64,000 bases of DNA from Augochlora pura. Its lineage: Eukaryota; Arthropoda; Insecta; Hymenoptera; Halictidae. Shown here one piece after another: positions 24,241 through 37,000 of the stretch. The stretch covers positions 20,738,069 to 20,802,068 of the forward strand of contig NC_135776.1 of assembly GCF_028453695.1 (NCBI RefSeq), given 5' to 3'. Position 1 is the first letter of the stretch, and every line of letters begins with the position of its first letter. The position numbers were made by a program, and so were the translations under genes. The notes beneath the pieces were generated by a model that was not told where the DNA came from, made no database searches, and was given only the letters and a program-made list of their open reading frames with translations.

Positions 24241-25420
24241 ACCACAGCACAGATCTCTAAGTACAGCATCTGCTAGCGTGCAATTATTTTACAAAAGTTT
24301 AGCATACACATCTGTATTTGTAACGAGGTGAAGGTAGACGTTTGCGTAATATTAACAGGTACAACGTGTTAATCCTAAAAACTAAATAGAATAAACTGTG
24401 CGAATTACAATTCGAATTCACATAGTCAGATGATTTATTAACGTGAGAAGCAACGGTGTTCAGAAAATATGGTTCTACCGTATTTTCAACGTTATTCTTA
24501 AATTTTCGGGGTCAGCGGCGCAGTAAATAAAATTCGCTCTCGCTCTAGTTAACGAACCCGTCGACCACGTATATGTAAATTTGTACAAACGGCCGCGGCG
24601 CAGTAATTAATTTTCGTAGTTTGAGAGAGCTTGTCAGCAGAACGACAAAGTGATTTTAATAACCTATGAGACCGGAACGTTTCCAAAGTTGTTTTTTCTT
24701 TGAAACAACTTGCGAATGGAGGACCAACGTTATCTGTGAATTTATAAAAAGTATTCTGGTTTGAATTTTTTTTTTAGAAAATCGACTGTTTTACATTTTT
24801 TGTCAAATATACGGGTTCAAGAGTATATCCAGCAAAACTTTTTAACTAATAAAAGATTGGATAATTTAACGTTTAAAGTTTTCATCTCCTTTTCGTGATT
24901 AATTTTATAAATTATTACGAAGTCGGATTTATCACGAAGTCCGCTGTCCGATGGTCGAGTTATTTTTCCGCGAAGCGTGTAAGCTCGCCGCGCGCGAACT
25001 GATTCAATTAAGAAACCGCGAAGGTACCAACACGGTACTTTCGCGCGCGGCCGATTGTTTCGGGGAATGGTCAGCGGAGCGATGCTGTCCGGGGAGCGCA
25101 TGAAATCTTGACGCGGAAATTGGATGTGTAGCGACACGTTTGAAACAACGTCGGCGCGGGATGGGCGGGAGGGAGGGAGGGACGCGGCAGCCGCGCGCAC
25201 CGATGAGCACTCGATATTACATTGCCGCGGCGAAACTCGGATCCTGTTAACCCTCTACGGTGGTCACGTCGATAACAATAGTCATCCCGACTCGTCCCCG
25301 TGCCAATGGAAACTCCTCTTTAAGTAGTAACGCCTGAACGGCTGAACGCGCGCCGACCGATGTAACATCGCGTGCTCGAAAGTTCTAATTGAAGTCAACT
25401 GCTATATACCGTGTCTGCGT
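24241..25420. other. Non-genic stretch, AT-rich then GC-rich
   Basis: AT-rich sequence runs to about 24950 and GC-rich sequence follows. A minus-strand frame of 127 codons (24817-25200) has no recognisable domain. No other signal is seen. Confidence 0.45.
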
Positions 25421-25444
25421 GGCGCGGCGCGGCGCGGCGCGGCG
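25421..25444 (+). repeat. (GGCGC)n pentanucleotide repeat
   Basis: Nearly five perfect GGCGC units. Confidence 0.9.
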
Positions 25445-25841
25445 AATTACACGCCTCGAGCATACACCGGGCCCGGATGTTAAGGTCTGAATTAAACTCC
25501 TAAATAGGTAATTGGATTAATTGGATAACGGATTTTATGAATACCGTGCCGGAAGAGCGGATGCGCGCGCCATGCGATAATATATAACCGCTCGGCATAG
25601 ATGAAAATCGACGGAGGACGGTGCTTTCGTTTTGTAAAGTATTCTAGTCTCCGAATGCTTTTAGAAATTGAAATTGCCCTCGTTCCGCGGGCAAGTGGAT
25701 ACATTCTCGACGACGAGTCGGAGATCCTTGGATTCCATTTTAATTGCCGAGTTTCGCTTTAGCCGATTTTAATAGACTGTATTCTATCGGAACTTCCGGT
25801 TGATATTATTGTACGCCAGTTGGGTTTCATATTTTATTGCC

Positions 25842-25878
25842 TTGTATCACTTGTCCGACCATTGACTCGTTCTACTTT
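25842..25878 (-). repeat. Unit of the 30-bp minisatellite, minus orientation
   Basis: On the minus strand this reads AAAGTAGAACGAGTCAATGG followed by TCGGACAAGTGATACAAGG. The second part matches the family core closely. Confidence 0.6.
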
Positions 25879-26740
25879 AAACGCCACCGTTAGTGCTCGG
25901 CACTAATATCATTCATAGACTGTTTCTGTCGCACTCGGCTGACCCTACGATGCTCGCATCCCACGTCTCTATTAAAAAACGACATCAATTATGGAACAGA
26001 CGGATCGAAAAATATTTTCACAAATATTTTTCCACGACCGGCCGCGTAACTGCGCGAAAACGTTCGTTTGCATTTCGAAATTTCTTCTAATTTTGTTTTT
26101 ATTTTTCACCGGCGCATTGTACGCCGTTCAACGAAAAATTTCTGCTACAATTTTGTAATTTTTTAAATCCAGATTATTCGGAATATTTTCCAACCCCTGT
26201 CGGCGCGACGAACATTCTCGTTAACCAGAAAAAAAATTGCAAATTACGTTGCGGATAAAAACGTGAAGCGCGTAGGTTACTTAATAAATCACAGGCTGCG
26301 CGGACGGCAGCTGGGCACCGCCGATACACGATGCATCGATCGCGAGCTGTCGATCGTGAATGCGAAACGAAAGTTGGCACGGGCGAACCGGGCTCTCGTT
26401 CGGCAACTCCTAGACACCGGCTGGCGTCATTAGAGAACCATCGAGTCGAAGACTATGGTAAACGATCGTGTCGAGAATCGATTTAACCATCGCATCCGAA
26501 GCGCCGCCGGCCGGCTCTCTAGGGGCACGGGCGCGCGCCGAAAACGGGGACACGGCGGTGTTGGCAAGAGGGCGTCGGCTTCGCGCAGGCCCCCGCGGGC
26601 CTGACGACGTCGGAGTTAAATTAGCATTTTAATTGAATGTACGAGTTCCAAGACACGTTTTTTGTCGGCGCGCGTGTTCCCGGCCGTTTTCGTGCCATCC
26701 GTCCCGTCGCGTTGCGGGGAGTCCCGCAGAGGCGGCCAGG
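25879..26740. other. Non-genic stretch
   Basis: AT-rich sequence to about 26260 is followed by GC-rich sequence. No gene or repeat is recognised. Confidence 0.45.
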
Positions 26741-26752
26741 CAAGAGCATCGT

Positions 26753-26822
26753 CCCGATCGAAGCGTTTCCGCTGTTTGCCACGATTTTAGCAATGTTCCA
26801 AGACGCGACGACATAGGCCATT
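26753..26822 (+). repeat. Dispersed hairpin element, copy 2
   Basis: This is the most diverged copy. It shares CGAAGC, CCACGATTTTAGCAATG and CAAGACGC with the other two copies. The arms GAAGCGTT and AATGTTCC pair only with G-T wobbles and one mismatch. It is two bases longer than the others between the arms, so the element does not keep a reading frame. Confidence 0.6.
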
Positions 26823-28640
26823 ACACTGGCAAATGAATTAGAGCTATTTTAACTGCTCGTTTAAAAAGGGAAATTTCTTAATTTCTTTTACTTTGTAGAA
26901 GACTAATTCCTTTTTATTCGAAACATTTTTGGTGAGAGCCCTGGCTATGACGGAAAAATTGCTATAACATGTTGCGAATAATAAGTATCTTGTCAACAAC
27001 TGTATATTATTTCTCTACAAATTAATTAATATTCAAAAATTGTTGAAGCGCTTAAGTCCTAAATTAATTAGTTCGAACTATATGATTTTCGTTCCGAGCG
27101 CCCATAAGGTCGAATCACTGTGCTCGATGGCCCCGAAATTTATCGGCGCATTATTTGCGCCCGCCGCCAGAAGACAAACACGGTTAAGGAAGAGGAAGAC
27201 GTAATTAGAATTTCCACGCCCGTGCGGCCGTATTAATCCTCGCGAAACGGCGCATTGATCGATTGTCACGGGTTATTAATCGCCCCGGCTGTCTGGCCGA
27301 CGTCTAATAACCTCGCACCGAAAGATGGATCCTCATTATTCAATGCGAAGTTTCGCCTAATGTACGGTTTTTAATACCGCGACCGCTTTTCGTGAAAATG
27401 AAAGATTGCCCTTCGGACCACCAAAGTAATAATTATACGCTGTTAGAAAACGACTTTGGTACGCTGGGCATCTTCTTACGTATCCTTCACGGTTTCGTCT
27501 GCATGGAGAAAAAGTTTCAACGATTTTTATTGCACCAGTGAATTGTTATAAAATTTCAAAGTAGCCGATTCTTTGGGACTAATTGGGGATTCCTGAATGG
27601 AATTATTTTCGCGAATGAAAACTCTTGTTGTAGTTGTCAAGTTTCGCCTAATTTTGATAGAACACAGTTGTGATACAACAAGCTGTTTCATTTGCCAATG
27701 TAACTATTGTTGTAAACGAATATATCGCGATCAGTGGAATCCCTTGGTTCTAAAACGGAGAATGTTGCCGGAGGAATAATTTCTCGTCTTCGAAGCGACG
27801 GAGTTAGCTTCGATTCGAATGGCAATTGATTAAAGAGACTCCTAGATTCGATGGCGCTGCTTTGTGCCTTGTTTTCGAGGTGAACGCGGCGTCTCCCGGC
27901 GACGAGCACGCGATTAAACCGCTAAGTCGAGAAACAGCGGAACCGCGGCGTCCTTTGCGAGTGCGTAAATCAACATGACTATAACTCGGGAACGCGTTAC
28001 CGGAAGCGGATGGGGTAGCTTTGGGAGGGTTGCCTCGCATACGGGGATTCTCGCGCTCCATCTCCGTAATTTTCTTGTCTCCGTGTACGTCTCCCCCTAC
28101 CCTGTATGCGTACATGTGTGTGTGCGTGCTCGCGCGCGCTCCACAGCCACGGAAACGAAAGTTCCACGTCTCGACTCAGCAGCTTGCAGACGTACTCCCG
28201 TGTCGCCGCGTTTCACCCGCTGACAACTTTATGGATTCTCCTCGGCTACACGGAGATCATAATTCAATCTTGCCCGGTATAAAATTTTCACTTTTCCGAG
28301 CTATCTGGTTCCCACCGGGGACGGCTAATATTTGGATGAAATAATGATCAGCAAACAGTTCAGTATCATCCCGTTAAACGGAGAGCTGGATGCCAAGAGA
28401 AATATTTTTCCCCTTACTACGGCAGCTTTAATCATTTCTGAAAAGCTGGGCTATTTATTTTTCTCGCTTGGCTATCCCTGATTCGATAAAACTGTGATTA
28501 ATTGGTGGTTTTGTGTCGTGAATTGGAAACTATATTATAATCCTTCTAAATGTATCTAATAATAGCCGTAATATTTGTGAATTACAAAATTTGGAACCAG
28601 TCATTCCAGCAGGTCTCGTAATCCTACAATTAATAGTAAA
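26823..28640. other. Non-genic stretch
   Basis: No gene is recognised. An alternating purine-pyrimidine stretch (TGCGTACATGTGTGTGTGCG, continuing into CGCGCG) at 28107-28138 is a Z-DNA candidate. The rest shows nothing specific. Confidence 0.45.
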
Positions 28641-29640
28641 ATCTCGGCACTTTTAGCGGTCGGACCGATGGCGCAGCTCGTTCCACCGTGTCTCGAGACT
28701 CGCCAGTCTCTCTAAACGCATTTCTTTCTGCGCCATTTCAACAGAGCCCGCACCACCTCCGCAGAACCGGCTTCCAGTCTTCATTTAGATCCGATTTCCT
28801 GCACCTCGGTGCTCCGATTCCGAGAGGAACGGCTCTCGACCGAAGTCAGAGCCGATAGCGTTTCTTTAGCCGCCGCAAGACTTTATTTGCGGCCGCTGGC
28901 CGGCCATGGATCGGCGGGTTGCCGACCAGAAAAACCGTTTTCGTCGGCTTTAATATTTCAAAGGATTTGCTCGACCATCGCATGGGCGCTCGCGCGCGCG
29001 CGCGCGCGGTTTGTTCCCGCATCCTACGGACGAAACCGGCTCTGCATTAATCCCGGACTAATGGATCACAGATACCGTGCTCGCCGGGCATGCACAATGT
29101 AAAAATCGGGCACGGCATCGGCCGAGCCGCGCGTCCAGATTACATCCGGAGGGCTAAGCGCATTAGCGAGTCTGCTGTTCGCGAGCCGGCTCTGCGCCCC
29201 GGCCGTCCTGGAAGAGGCGAAGTGTGCCGAGCAAAGAACCCGAGGGAAACGATATCGCGCGCGCAGCGAGAGAGAGACTCGGACAATTGGCATAACAAGC
29301 GGCGCGGAATTCACGATTCAGAGATTCCCGACGATGTTGCCAGTCTGACCCCGCCAGCGTGGCCGGCACGTGACCTCGAACATTGGCGGCAGGCCAAAAC
29401 TAATTACAACGGCTCCCGCGGTCTCTCTCTCGCTCTCCCTTTCTCTCTCTCACTCTCTCTCTTTCTTCCGCCAGTGGTGAGATCCGAGAGCGGGCCGGCA
29501 GACATGGTCCATCTTCCGCGCCTCTAGTTAGCTTTCCCGGTTAGCACGGAGGTCCTCCCGCGGTCCTATAAATCAACCGGCCAACAAATTCTCGCTCTAC
29601 GTCGAAAAACTCCCAATGTAACTGCAGTTACGTGCCCCGG
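28641..29640. other. GC-rich island
   Basis: It holds (CG)n at 28989-29008 and a CT-rich tract at 29421-29466. A TATAAATC-like sequence at about 29567 is preceded by GC-rich DNA but has no gene after it. Open frames overlap on both strands without a domain. Confidence 0.5.
29421..29466 (-). repeat. CT-rich microsatellite
   Basis: CT dinucleotides interrupted by CG, CCC and CA. Confidence 0.85.
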
Positions 29641-30997
29641 GCGAAAAATTCAGGATCAAGAACGGGGACGCGCATCTTTTCAAACTCGGCCGACCCGAAC
29701 GCTCGCTTCCCCGGGATGCTCGTGAACGCCCCGCGATGCCCGCCACGTAAAATCTCGGATAATTCTTCTCCACAAACATTCTCGTACCTCCTTACACTCG
29801 TTTCTTTGCCTAACTGTTTAGTTTCCTCCATCGCATTTATCTTTATAAGATACTTTGCTGCAATCTCCTCAAACCTGCCACAATTTTCCTGAACCTCCCG
29901 TCGTAATCTTTCTCAAATTATCTCAAACATTTTCGAGCTCGTCACGTTATTTATTTTAAATGCCAGACAATTCATTGTAACGATATTCTATCGGAGAGTA
30001 ATTGTTAATATTTTTAGAGGCGATGAAAACAATGATCACGAGCTTCTCTCACGATTTCCTTCGTTGTTACGGCAGAAAGAAATCGAACGTCGTGCTCGAA
30101 CAGTTCCGAAATCGATCGTAATGATTCACGGTGCACTAGGCTTCCCGTAAATTGATTATTCGCGCCGCCGAAGGTACCCTTGTTCGACAAGAAAAATTGG
30201 AAACAGTTCGTTCGGTATCGCAGAATCCATCGCGAGGTTTTTATCCGAACGGAGGGGGACGGGGGACAAAATCTTGCCGCGGATATGAAACGTATCTTCG
30301 GATCGTAAATTCCCAGGCAGCGAGGGGAACCGCACACGTCCGAAGCGGAGTAGGACTGATAGGTACATCTATCTACCGCCGGCTGTGATCGGTACATCCA
30401 TCGATAACCGTTTATAGAACCGTGACGAAATCTGGCGAGGCCGTCGTGTACGTTGTCGGGACGGACAGGGGGATTCGAAGATCGCCGTGGACCCGATGGA
30501 TCCCGATGGGTCTTCCATTATGCCGTGACATAACCTTGCCCGGAGACCAAGGTAAATCTTGGGGATGAACGCGGACTCCCGATCCGATATCGTTTCAATG
30601 GCCGCGGCGGCCGAATGGTCCAGATATCGGTCGCGAACAAACAACGTCGCGACGTTCGACAATTTATTCAAAGCCTCGACGTGGCCGGACGTCTTGAGTC
30701 CACCTGCTTGTCAATGATTTCATATCAATTTCGTAAGACTAATAATAATAGTCTGCACTAATAAGAATTTATTCTGCTTGTATTTTACTTGATTATTTTT
30801 TTTATATATCTATTAACATAATCTTTTTTCATTTTTGTTTTATTCCATGGAACTGTAATGTCTCCTGAGATTATTCGGCATTACGTCGCACGAAAAGTTG
30901 CCCCGGAAGTTGGACAGACAATTTGCAGCTTTTTAGGAACGAGTCAACTGCATTATAAATCTCTACTGTGGCTACACAAAGTATAACACTGTGCGAC

Positions 30998-31000
<3 letters not shown>
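29641..31000. other. Non-genic stretch
   Basis: CT-rich sequence with repeated CTCAAA words covers about 29850-29940. AT-rich sequence lies around 30720-30850. No gene is recognised. Confidence 0.45.

Positions 31001-31002
<2 letters not shown>

Positions 31003-31032
<30 letters not shown>
31003..31032 (+). repeat. (GA)n microsatellite
   Basis: About 14 GA units. It is the first of a cluster of GA tracts between 31.0 and 34.1 kb. Confidence 0.9.
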
Positions 31033-31034
<2 letters not shown>

Positions 31035-31411
31035 TTCATTTTATATAACTTTCTGATGAGGGTAGTTCTCGGACTCTCGAATAACGGGCATTGCCGCGAT
31101 CTGTTCGCAAATAAAGTGGGCGTTGGAGTCGTTTGCACTTTCTCTATGACAAATGAGAAATGTTACTTTTGAATAATTTCAGAAATTGTCCGATGCTGTT
31201 ATCGAACGCGGATAAAGACTTATGGGACATCCTAATACATACAAATCGATAGAGATAAGCGTCGCAGAATTTCGAAAAAATGATTTTCGCGTTCCAACAC
31301 GAAGGAAAGATTCCCGTATCAGATTCGGATGACGTTCCGGTTAAACGATCACCCTGCACGGTGTTAATACTCCACCTATCTTTGACCCAGATCTTTGCGT
31401 ATGCAGTTTCG

Positions 31412-31437
31412 GTATATATATATAGAGAGAGAGAGAC
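31412..31437 (+). repeat. (TA)n(GA)n compound microsatellite
   Basis: Short TATATATA followed directly by GAGAGAGAGA. Confidence 0.85.
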
Positions 31438-31609
31438 AGTTGCCGCTGATGCTCAACCGCGAAGCAGGTTCAATTTCGCGGCGATGACACAAAGCTTCCT
31501 TGTCCGAAAAATCTTCCGGAAGACGATCCGTCATTCGATGGAAATAAATTCGATCGTCGTTGACAATCTCCATTCTAGGAGAAGAATTGATCCCCGCTGG
31601 GAGGAAACC

Positions 31610-31611
<2 letters not shown>

Positions 31612-31645
<34 letters not shown>

Positions 31646-31735
31646 AGAATAATAGAGAGCAGAAGAGAGAAAAAGAAAGAAAGAGAGAGGTCTGAGAGAA
31701 AGAGAAATCTAAGAGAGAGAGAGAGAGAGAGAGCT
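31612..31735 (+). repeat. GA-rich purine tract
   Basis: Two clean GA runs (31613-31640 and 31711-31733) are joined by AGAAAGAAAG-type sequence. The plus frame across it (31280-31840, 186 codons) is mostly Arg-Glu repeats and is an artefact of the tract. Confidence 0.9.
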
Positions 31736-31881
31736 CTCTTTTCGAGAGGGAAGCGTGAGGCAATCCCTGGCGTGAAATATGTACTCGCGTCTTCCTCGCG
31801 GTCCGATATGGCGATCGATTATGCTCGACAGATATATTAGACAGCCGTTTCCTCGAGGATTCACCCGGCTCTCTCGGCGAC

Positions 31882-31914
31882 GATGCGACGCGAGACGCGA
31901 GACGCGACGCGAGA
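31882..31914 (+). repeat. GACGC/GAGACGC repeat
   Basis: GCGACGCGAGACGCGAGAC-type units of 5 and 7 bases alternate. Confidence 0.7.
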
Positions 31915-31944
31915 ATGGAGGAACGCGAGTGTGCGAGCATCAAT

Positions 31945-31957
31945 TGACGTGACGTAG
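31945..31957 (+). promoter_or_regulatory. Tandem CRE-like half-sites
   Basis: TGACGTGACGTAG holds two overlapping TGACG(T) half-sites of the CREB/ATF type. It lies in a GC-rich segment between GA tracts, with a weak TATA-like TACATAAAT about 12 bases downstream. No exon is recognised nearby, so promoter function is only a guess. Confidence 0.2.
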
Positions 31958-32200
31958 TGGCGCGGTACATAAATTGAACGAAAACCAACGAACGGCGTCC
32001 GTCAGCGACGACCGAGTCACGCATCGGTGAATTATGGACCGGTTTTTACCCCGGGTGTTGTCCACGAGTGCGATTATGATGACGTGCCCGTCGGCGAACG
32101 GCGAACAAGCCGCGGTCATTCTCCACTGTTTTATCACCGAAATGCGAAAGGATTGTCGCGCCCGGTGCTCGCGGCATACAAATCAAAATCGAAGGGAAAA

Positions 32201-32221
32201 GAGAGAGAGAGAGAGAGAGAG
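32201..32221 (+). repeat. (GA)n microsatellite
   Basis: About ten GA units. Confidence 0.9.
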
Positions 32222-32321
32222 CGAAGTATGGCGAAGGTGAATCGCGAGCGCAGCTGTCGGTTGTCGATTCCATCCGTGAATTATCCTAATATTTTCTGCC
32301 GGCAAGCAACGGCTGCGGATC

Positions 32322-32345
32322 GCCACGCCACGCCACGCCACGCCT
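32322..32345 (+). repeat. (CGCCA)n pentanucleotide repeat
   Basis: Nearly five perfect CGCCA units. Confidence 0.9.
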
Positions 32346-33990
32346 TCTCTTCGTAAAAAGATAGCGCGATGAATAAACCAGACCCCAGCGTGGGAGAGTT
32401 CGTGATCCGGCAAGCAGAGCGGTAAAACGAAGGATCCGTTGCGGACGCGAGACTCTGATAATACAGTTGCTAAGTGGATGGCTGGGTACAGGTGGAAATT
32501 GGGCGGACGCGTAGAATTGAATTTCGCAGTGACGAGCTCGCGAAGTGACGGGCTTCTGCTACCGCCAAGTGGCCTGATAATTATCCGGCCAGTTCGATAT
32601 CGAATGGAAACGAGGTGAAAGGAACTTCGCAGTGTGTTATTGCACGAAGATAGCCGCGCATCGGTCTACGAAATTAAAAAGAGACATGCTGTGGTTAGTA
32701 GAGATTGTATTATAGACATCGGAGTTTTTTAATTATTTTTGTAACGATTACGAAAAGTAATCAGAGTGATAATGGTCATTTTGTGTTGAATGACTATGCA
32801 AACAATTAATGGATAAATACAATGATAGGAAGTGGAATACTCTGCTACCACTATAAGGGTTACAGATGGAATATTAGCAAATTTTCGAACAAACGCCTGC
32901 GGTCGATTAATACTTGCCGCGCACAATGCCACGTCGATTACCGTTGTAAATTAATCGAACGGTTAATTAACGTTTTACTTTTACTACTACGAAATCCCGT
33001 CAAACGAAACAGGTAGTAATTAATTTTCATCGACTGAGTCGCTTGTGCTGCGCGGAGGTTTCTCGAATCGAACGAGGCAAAGTATTCGGTAAAAGCGTAT
33101 GAAGAATTTGACCGTCGTAGCCGTCGCGTTCGCATCAGAATTCATGGTAATTAAGTTTTTACCGGATCCCGATCTCCTATGGTTATTTCTCTGCCGTTAT
33201 CGATCCGAAGATAGGCGGTTCCCATTTCGAAGCCGTGTACAATACCGGGGCTCTGATTGAATTCGATGTCCATTGTTTTGGTTCTGATGCCGCACAAATG
33301 CGGTTAACGAACTGAAATAACTTTCGACGCCGCGAACGAAGCATTATACGATGTGCTCGATAATTCAAATTCCTTCGCGCACCGCAACGTATCGAACTAG
33401 GAAAATTAATTTATCACGCTCGCTGTGCGCGGGGATCGTTTTAAAACTCCGACGGAAAAATTTTATTTGCAAATTCTACTTGCTATTCTCTCGGAATTCT
33501 TTCGAACGAAACTTACATTTTCATTCGGCGTTCTACTAAGCTGAAATACTAGAATAAGAAATTGAAAAAAATCGATTCTCTGTTTCCAGAAGATGCAACC
33601 TAAACAACTAACTATTATTTAACGACATCTCTCTAGCTCAAGAATTTACAATAATCTTCTAAGCTGCAGGTTGTTCGATTTTTCCCAAGAAAACTTGTAA
33701 ACGCCAGTCTCCAGGAATTGTCTGCCGTAATCCGCGATGGTAGAAGGTTGCCATAGTTGTGGAAGCCTGATACCGGTTCGCGAGCTCGGCGAATAAACAG
33801 TTTAACGATAACAAAGACCCGGAACAAAAAAGGCGGCGTAACAGGCTCCTAAGGACATCGTAAACAGCGCGGCAATAAAAGAAACGGCGGCAAGGATCGC
33901 GTGGCAAACGCATCAGGTGGCGAAACCGTGGTGGCCGCCAGCGACTAGGTATTTTTACGAGGACTCCTTAAAATCGCGGTAAGCCAGCTC
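32346..33990. other. Non-genic stretch, AT-rich
   Basis: No gene, repeat or RNA signal is recognised. Small frames on both strands lack domains. Confidence 0.45.
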
Positions 33991-33996
33991 GTCAAC

Positions 33997-34059
33997 AGAG
34001 AGAGAGAGAGAAAAAGAAAGAGAGAGAGAGGAAGAGAGAGAGGAAGAGAGAGAGAGAGA
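33997..34059 (+). repeat. GA-rich microsatellite
   Basis: GA runs interrupted by AAAAAGAAAG and GGAAG. It is the right end of the GA cluster. Confidence 0.9.
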
Positions 34060-37000
34060 TAGTGACACCGATAGAGAGCAACATCGGTCCACGAATAAAT
34101 TAGAGCAATTCTCCGCGGCTCTGAAACAAAAGATAAACTCGAGCGAACTCGAGCCGCCTCGGAGGCAATAAAGACCTTAAAGGGGGTGGTGTTGTCGACA
34201 ATCAACGAGAGCAACGAGGATTTTCGGGTCCGTTTAGGGGCGTGCTCTCTCCACTGAACCGTCGAAATGACCGACTTCTTTTTCACTGTATTTTCATTGC
34301 GATGGTAACACTTCGAGAATGAGTTCACAAAAGGATCGGGTATAATAGACGCGGAGAACCTGCTCCCACGTACTATTCATTTTTTTTCTGTCTACTAAAC
34401 GATCCACATGATACAGTATTGCGTTTTATGTATACGCAGTTGAGCTCGTTAGCAAGTGCAATAATTTAAAAGGTTAAATTCGTTGGAAGAAAGAAAATAG
34501 AGGAAAATTCAAACGAAAAGAAATGAGAAAAGTTGTTTAAACGTTTTCACAGTTTTGCTTTCGATCAGTTTATTTCCGATCTAAATGCATAAAGTCCCCA
34601 GTCGCATGAAATCGGAAGAATGGTTTGGGAAGGATAATTCTAGGGAGGAATGGCGTCGGTATCGGTCGCGGGTGCCGGAAAAGCGGCCGACAGAGAAATC
34701 CGAGGTGCAACAGGAGCAGAAAGGAGGATTCGTTAATCCGCGACGTTGGCAGCGACCTAATCGGGGTCCGGGCTGGTTCGGCGACCGTAATTTCTGCCCT
34801 ATCGGCTCCCCTGATACGCGGAATCCGCGGGGAGAACGAGGCCACGCGGCCCGCAGCCCGTTTATAACGTCGCCGGCTCGCGTCTGCCCGTCGCGCCGCT
34901 AAAAGTCGTTAACTCAGGGCCCACGATAAAGCACTCGCGTGCGCGCGGGCAAACGGGAATTTAAAGCTGCCTGAATGGCTATTAATCCCGATACGATAGG
35001 GGATATTGTTATTAATGCCGGGGCGACAAACGCAGCGCCGAGCCGAGCCGCGCGATCAAGTCTTGCCCCGTGACTCGCGCCAATTACCCTTCAAATCGGC
35101 GCTTTGCCGTTTTCACGGTTCGTTGCGGCGACTTGGAAATTAAACCGGCTAATGGGAACTGATAATTGCCGGCAGCGGCCTCGTCGGCTCTCGCCTGTCA
35201 TCCTCTCCTCCCGATGCGCCCGCGTCAGCTGAATTGGACACTTTCGACAAATGAGTCGACACGATTTTAGTATCCCGGCTATTAGTGGAGCTGTATCCTT
35301 GCCGCCATTTTACCGAATATCTCGCGGCATTTCTTTCGGGAATTATAAAAAAAACTAGTTTTTCTTTTAATTTCATTATTATCCGAAATAAAGAAAAATG
35401 TAGAAATATCATCGTTTCTCACATTTTTCGTTTGCAGCCTATAATGAAAATCAACTTGATAGTTAAATAGAGTACCGAACCTATAAAATAATTAGCACGG
35501 TGCAAGTTAATTGACAACAATGTAATTTCTGGTTCGTTATTGGTGAAATAATTTCTGAAAATGTCAGAACTTTCTGCGTTAATTAATTGTTATTTATTCA
35601 TTATGTAACGCGCGCGATGCTTTGTCTGTTCCAGGTGAGTCGAAACCGCAGGGAAGGCGGAACGCGATCCTGCCGCCCGAGACTTCGTCGTAGGAATTGC
35701 GAGCTACATCGGGAACCGGCTTGTTTAAAATGCAAACATACCTTCGACGTGAAATTTCTGGGCTAATTATATTCAGGCCGTGTCTTAAGAACGCCCTGTC
35801 TCCCCGAAATTTTGCGACGACGAGTTATTGGGCTTGCGTGTTGCACTTAATGGCACGAATAACACTGCGCGAGACACTAATTACTGTCTTTATGGCTGTA
35901 ACATTTTTTTCAAGACACATTAGTACGTCTAACATAATTTCTACATTCCCAAAAGCTAATCGTTAACGTAAAATTGATAAAGCAATTTTCTGCTTAATAA
36001 TTCCTATGCGAATGCGACTGCCAGTGAAAACAGTGTGTGTACTCGAGACCGCGTTTCTAAATTTTTATAGAATTCCCAGCAGGTGCTAAAAATGCGCGAG
36101 AAATTTCCTTAAACCGAGCAAACTTTTCGCACGATACGAATGTAACATTGAAAAGCAGCGAAACAGTGGTAGAAAATAATTAAACTACGAGAACGACGAG
36201 AAGCTAGGTGCTCGCGATGGAAGTCAATATGTCTGAGGCGCCGTTCTTCAATTATTTCGTGGGCCACTTGCGCGAACGCGAAATCAAATTAAAAGTTTCT
36301 AAATAACAGATATTGTTGTGCCCACGGCGGGAGATGCAGTTTTGCAATCGTGGCCGGTATATTCACTTTGAAAACTCCATCAGGAATTTCATCATTTTAC
36401 GAAACCATTTTGCGGTTATGATCGATCATCCGGGGGGCCAAAGGCGTGCCTCTTGAAAATTTTCTATGGCCGAGTTTATTCGGCCATAAATCCGGAATGT
36501 AATCGCCGCTGGCGCTACGCAGAGCTATTGCAAATATTTTGGAGTGCGAGCCTCGATGGTCACGGCGGTACCGTGAAAAATTTCGGCCGGATAATCGAGG
36601 TCGTGGGTGCGTCATAAAACCTGCCGTGATTTTAAAGATCGCGCGCCAACCGGGGATTGCCGAATACGAACATCGTTTTTACGATTTATGTTCTTGGACG
36701 CGCCGAACTTTTCATTCGACGTTCGCCCTTTATCGGTCGAAATAGTTTCAAATGTTGCAAACAGAAGCCAATGCGTTTCTTTAATCAATCATTCATGAAA
36801 TCAACCCATCTGTAAAATATATAATTAATATGGTAGGAATTATCTTTCTTGTTTATTTTTTCTATTTTCTGTATTTATCTATAAAGTACTGTTATTCTTT
36901 CTATTGTTTCAAATTATGAATAGTTATATTTTAGGTAAACGATTAAATCCACAGTCTAATAATAATTACAGCAAATTATGCACTACAACGTGATCTAATG

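Noticed and set aside
31280..31840. 186-codon Arg/Glu-rich frame as a coiled-coil protein
   Set aside because: The repeats are the direct translation of GA microsatellites, with no sequence outside them that looks conserved.
35630..35640. Splice site CAG|GTGAGT
   Set aside because: A perfect donor match, but neither side shows an exon, and such 9-mers occur by chance in 64 kb.
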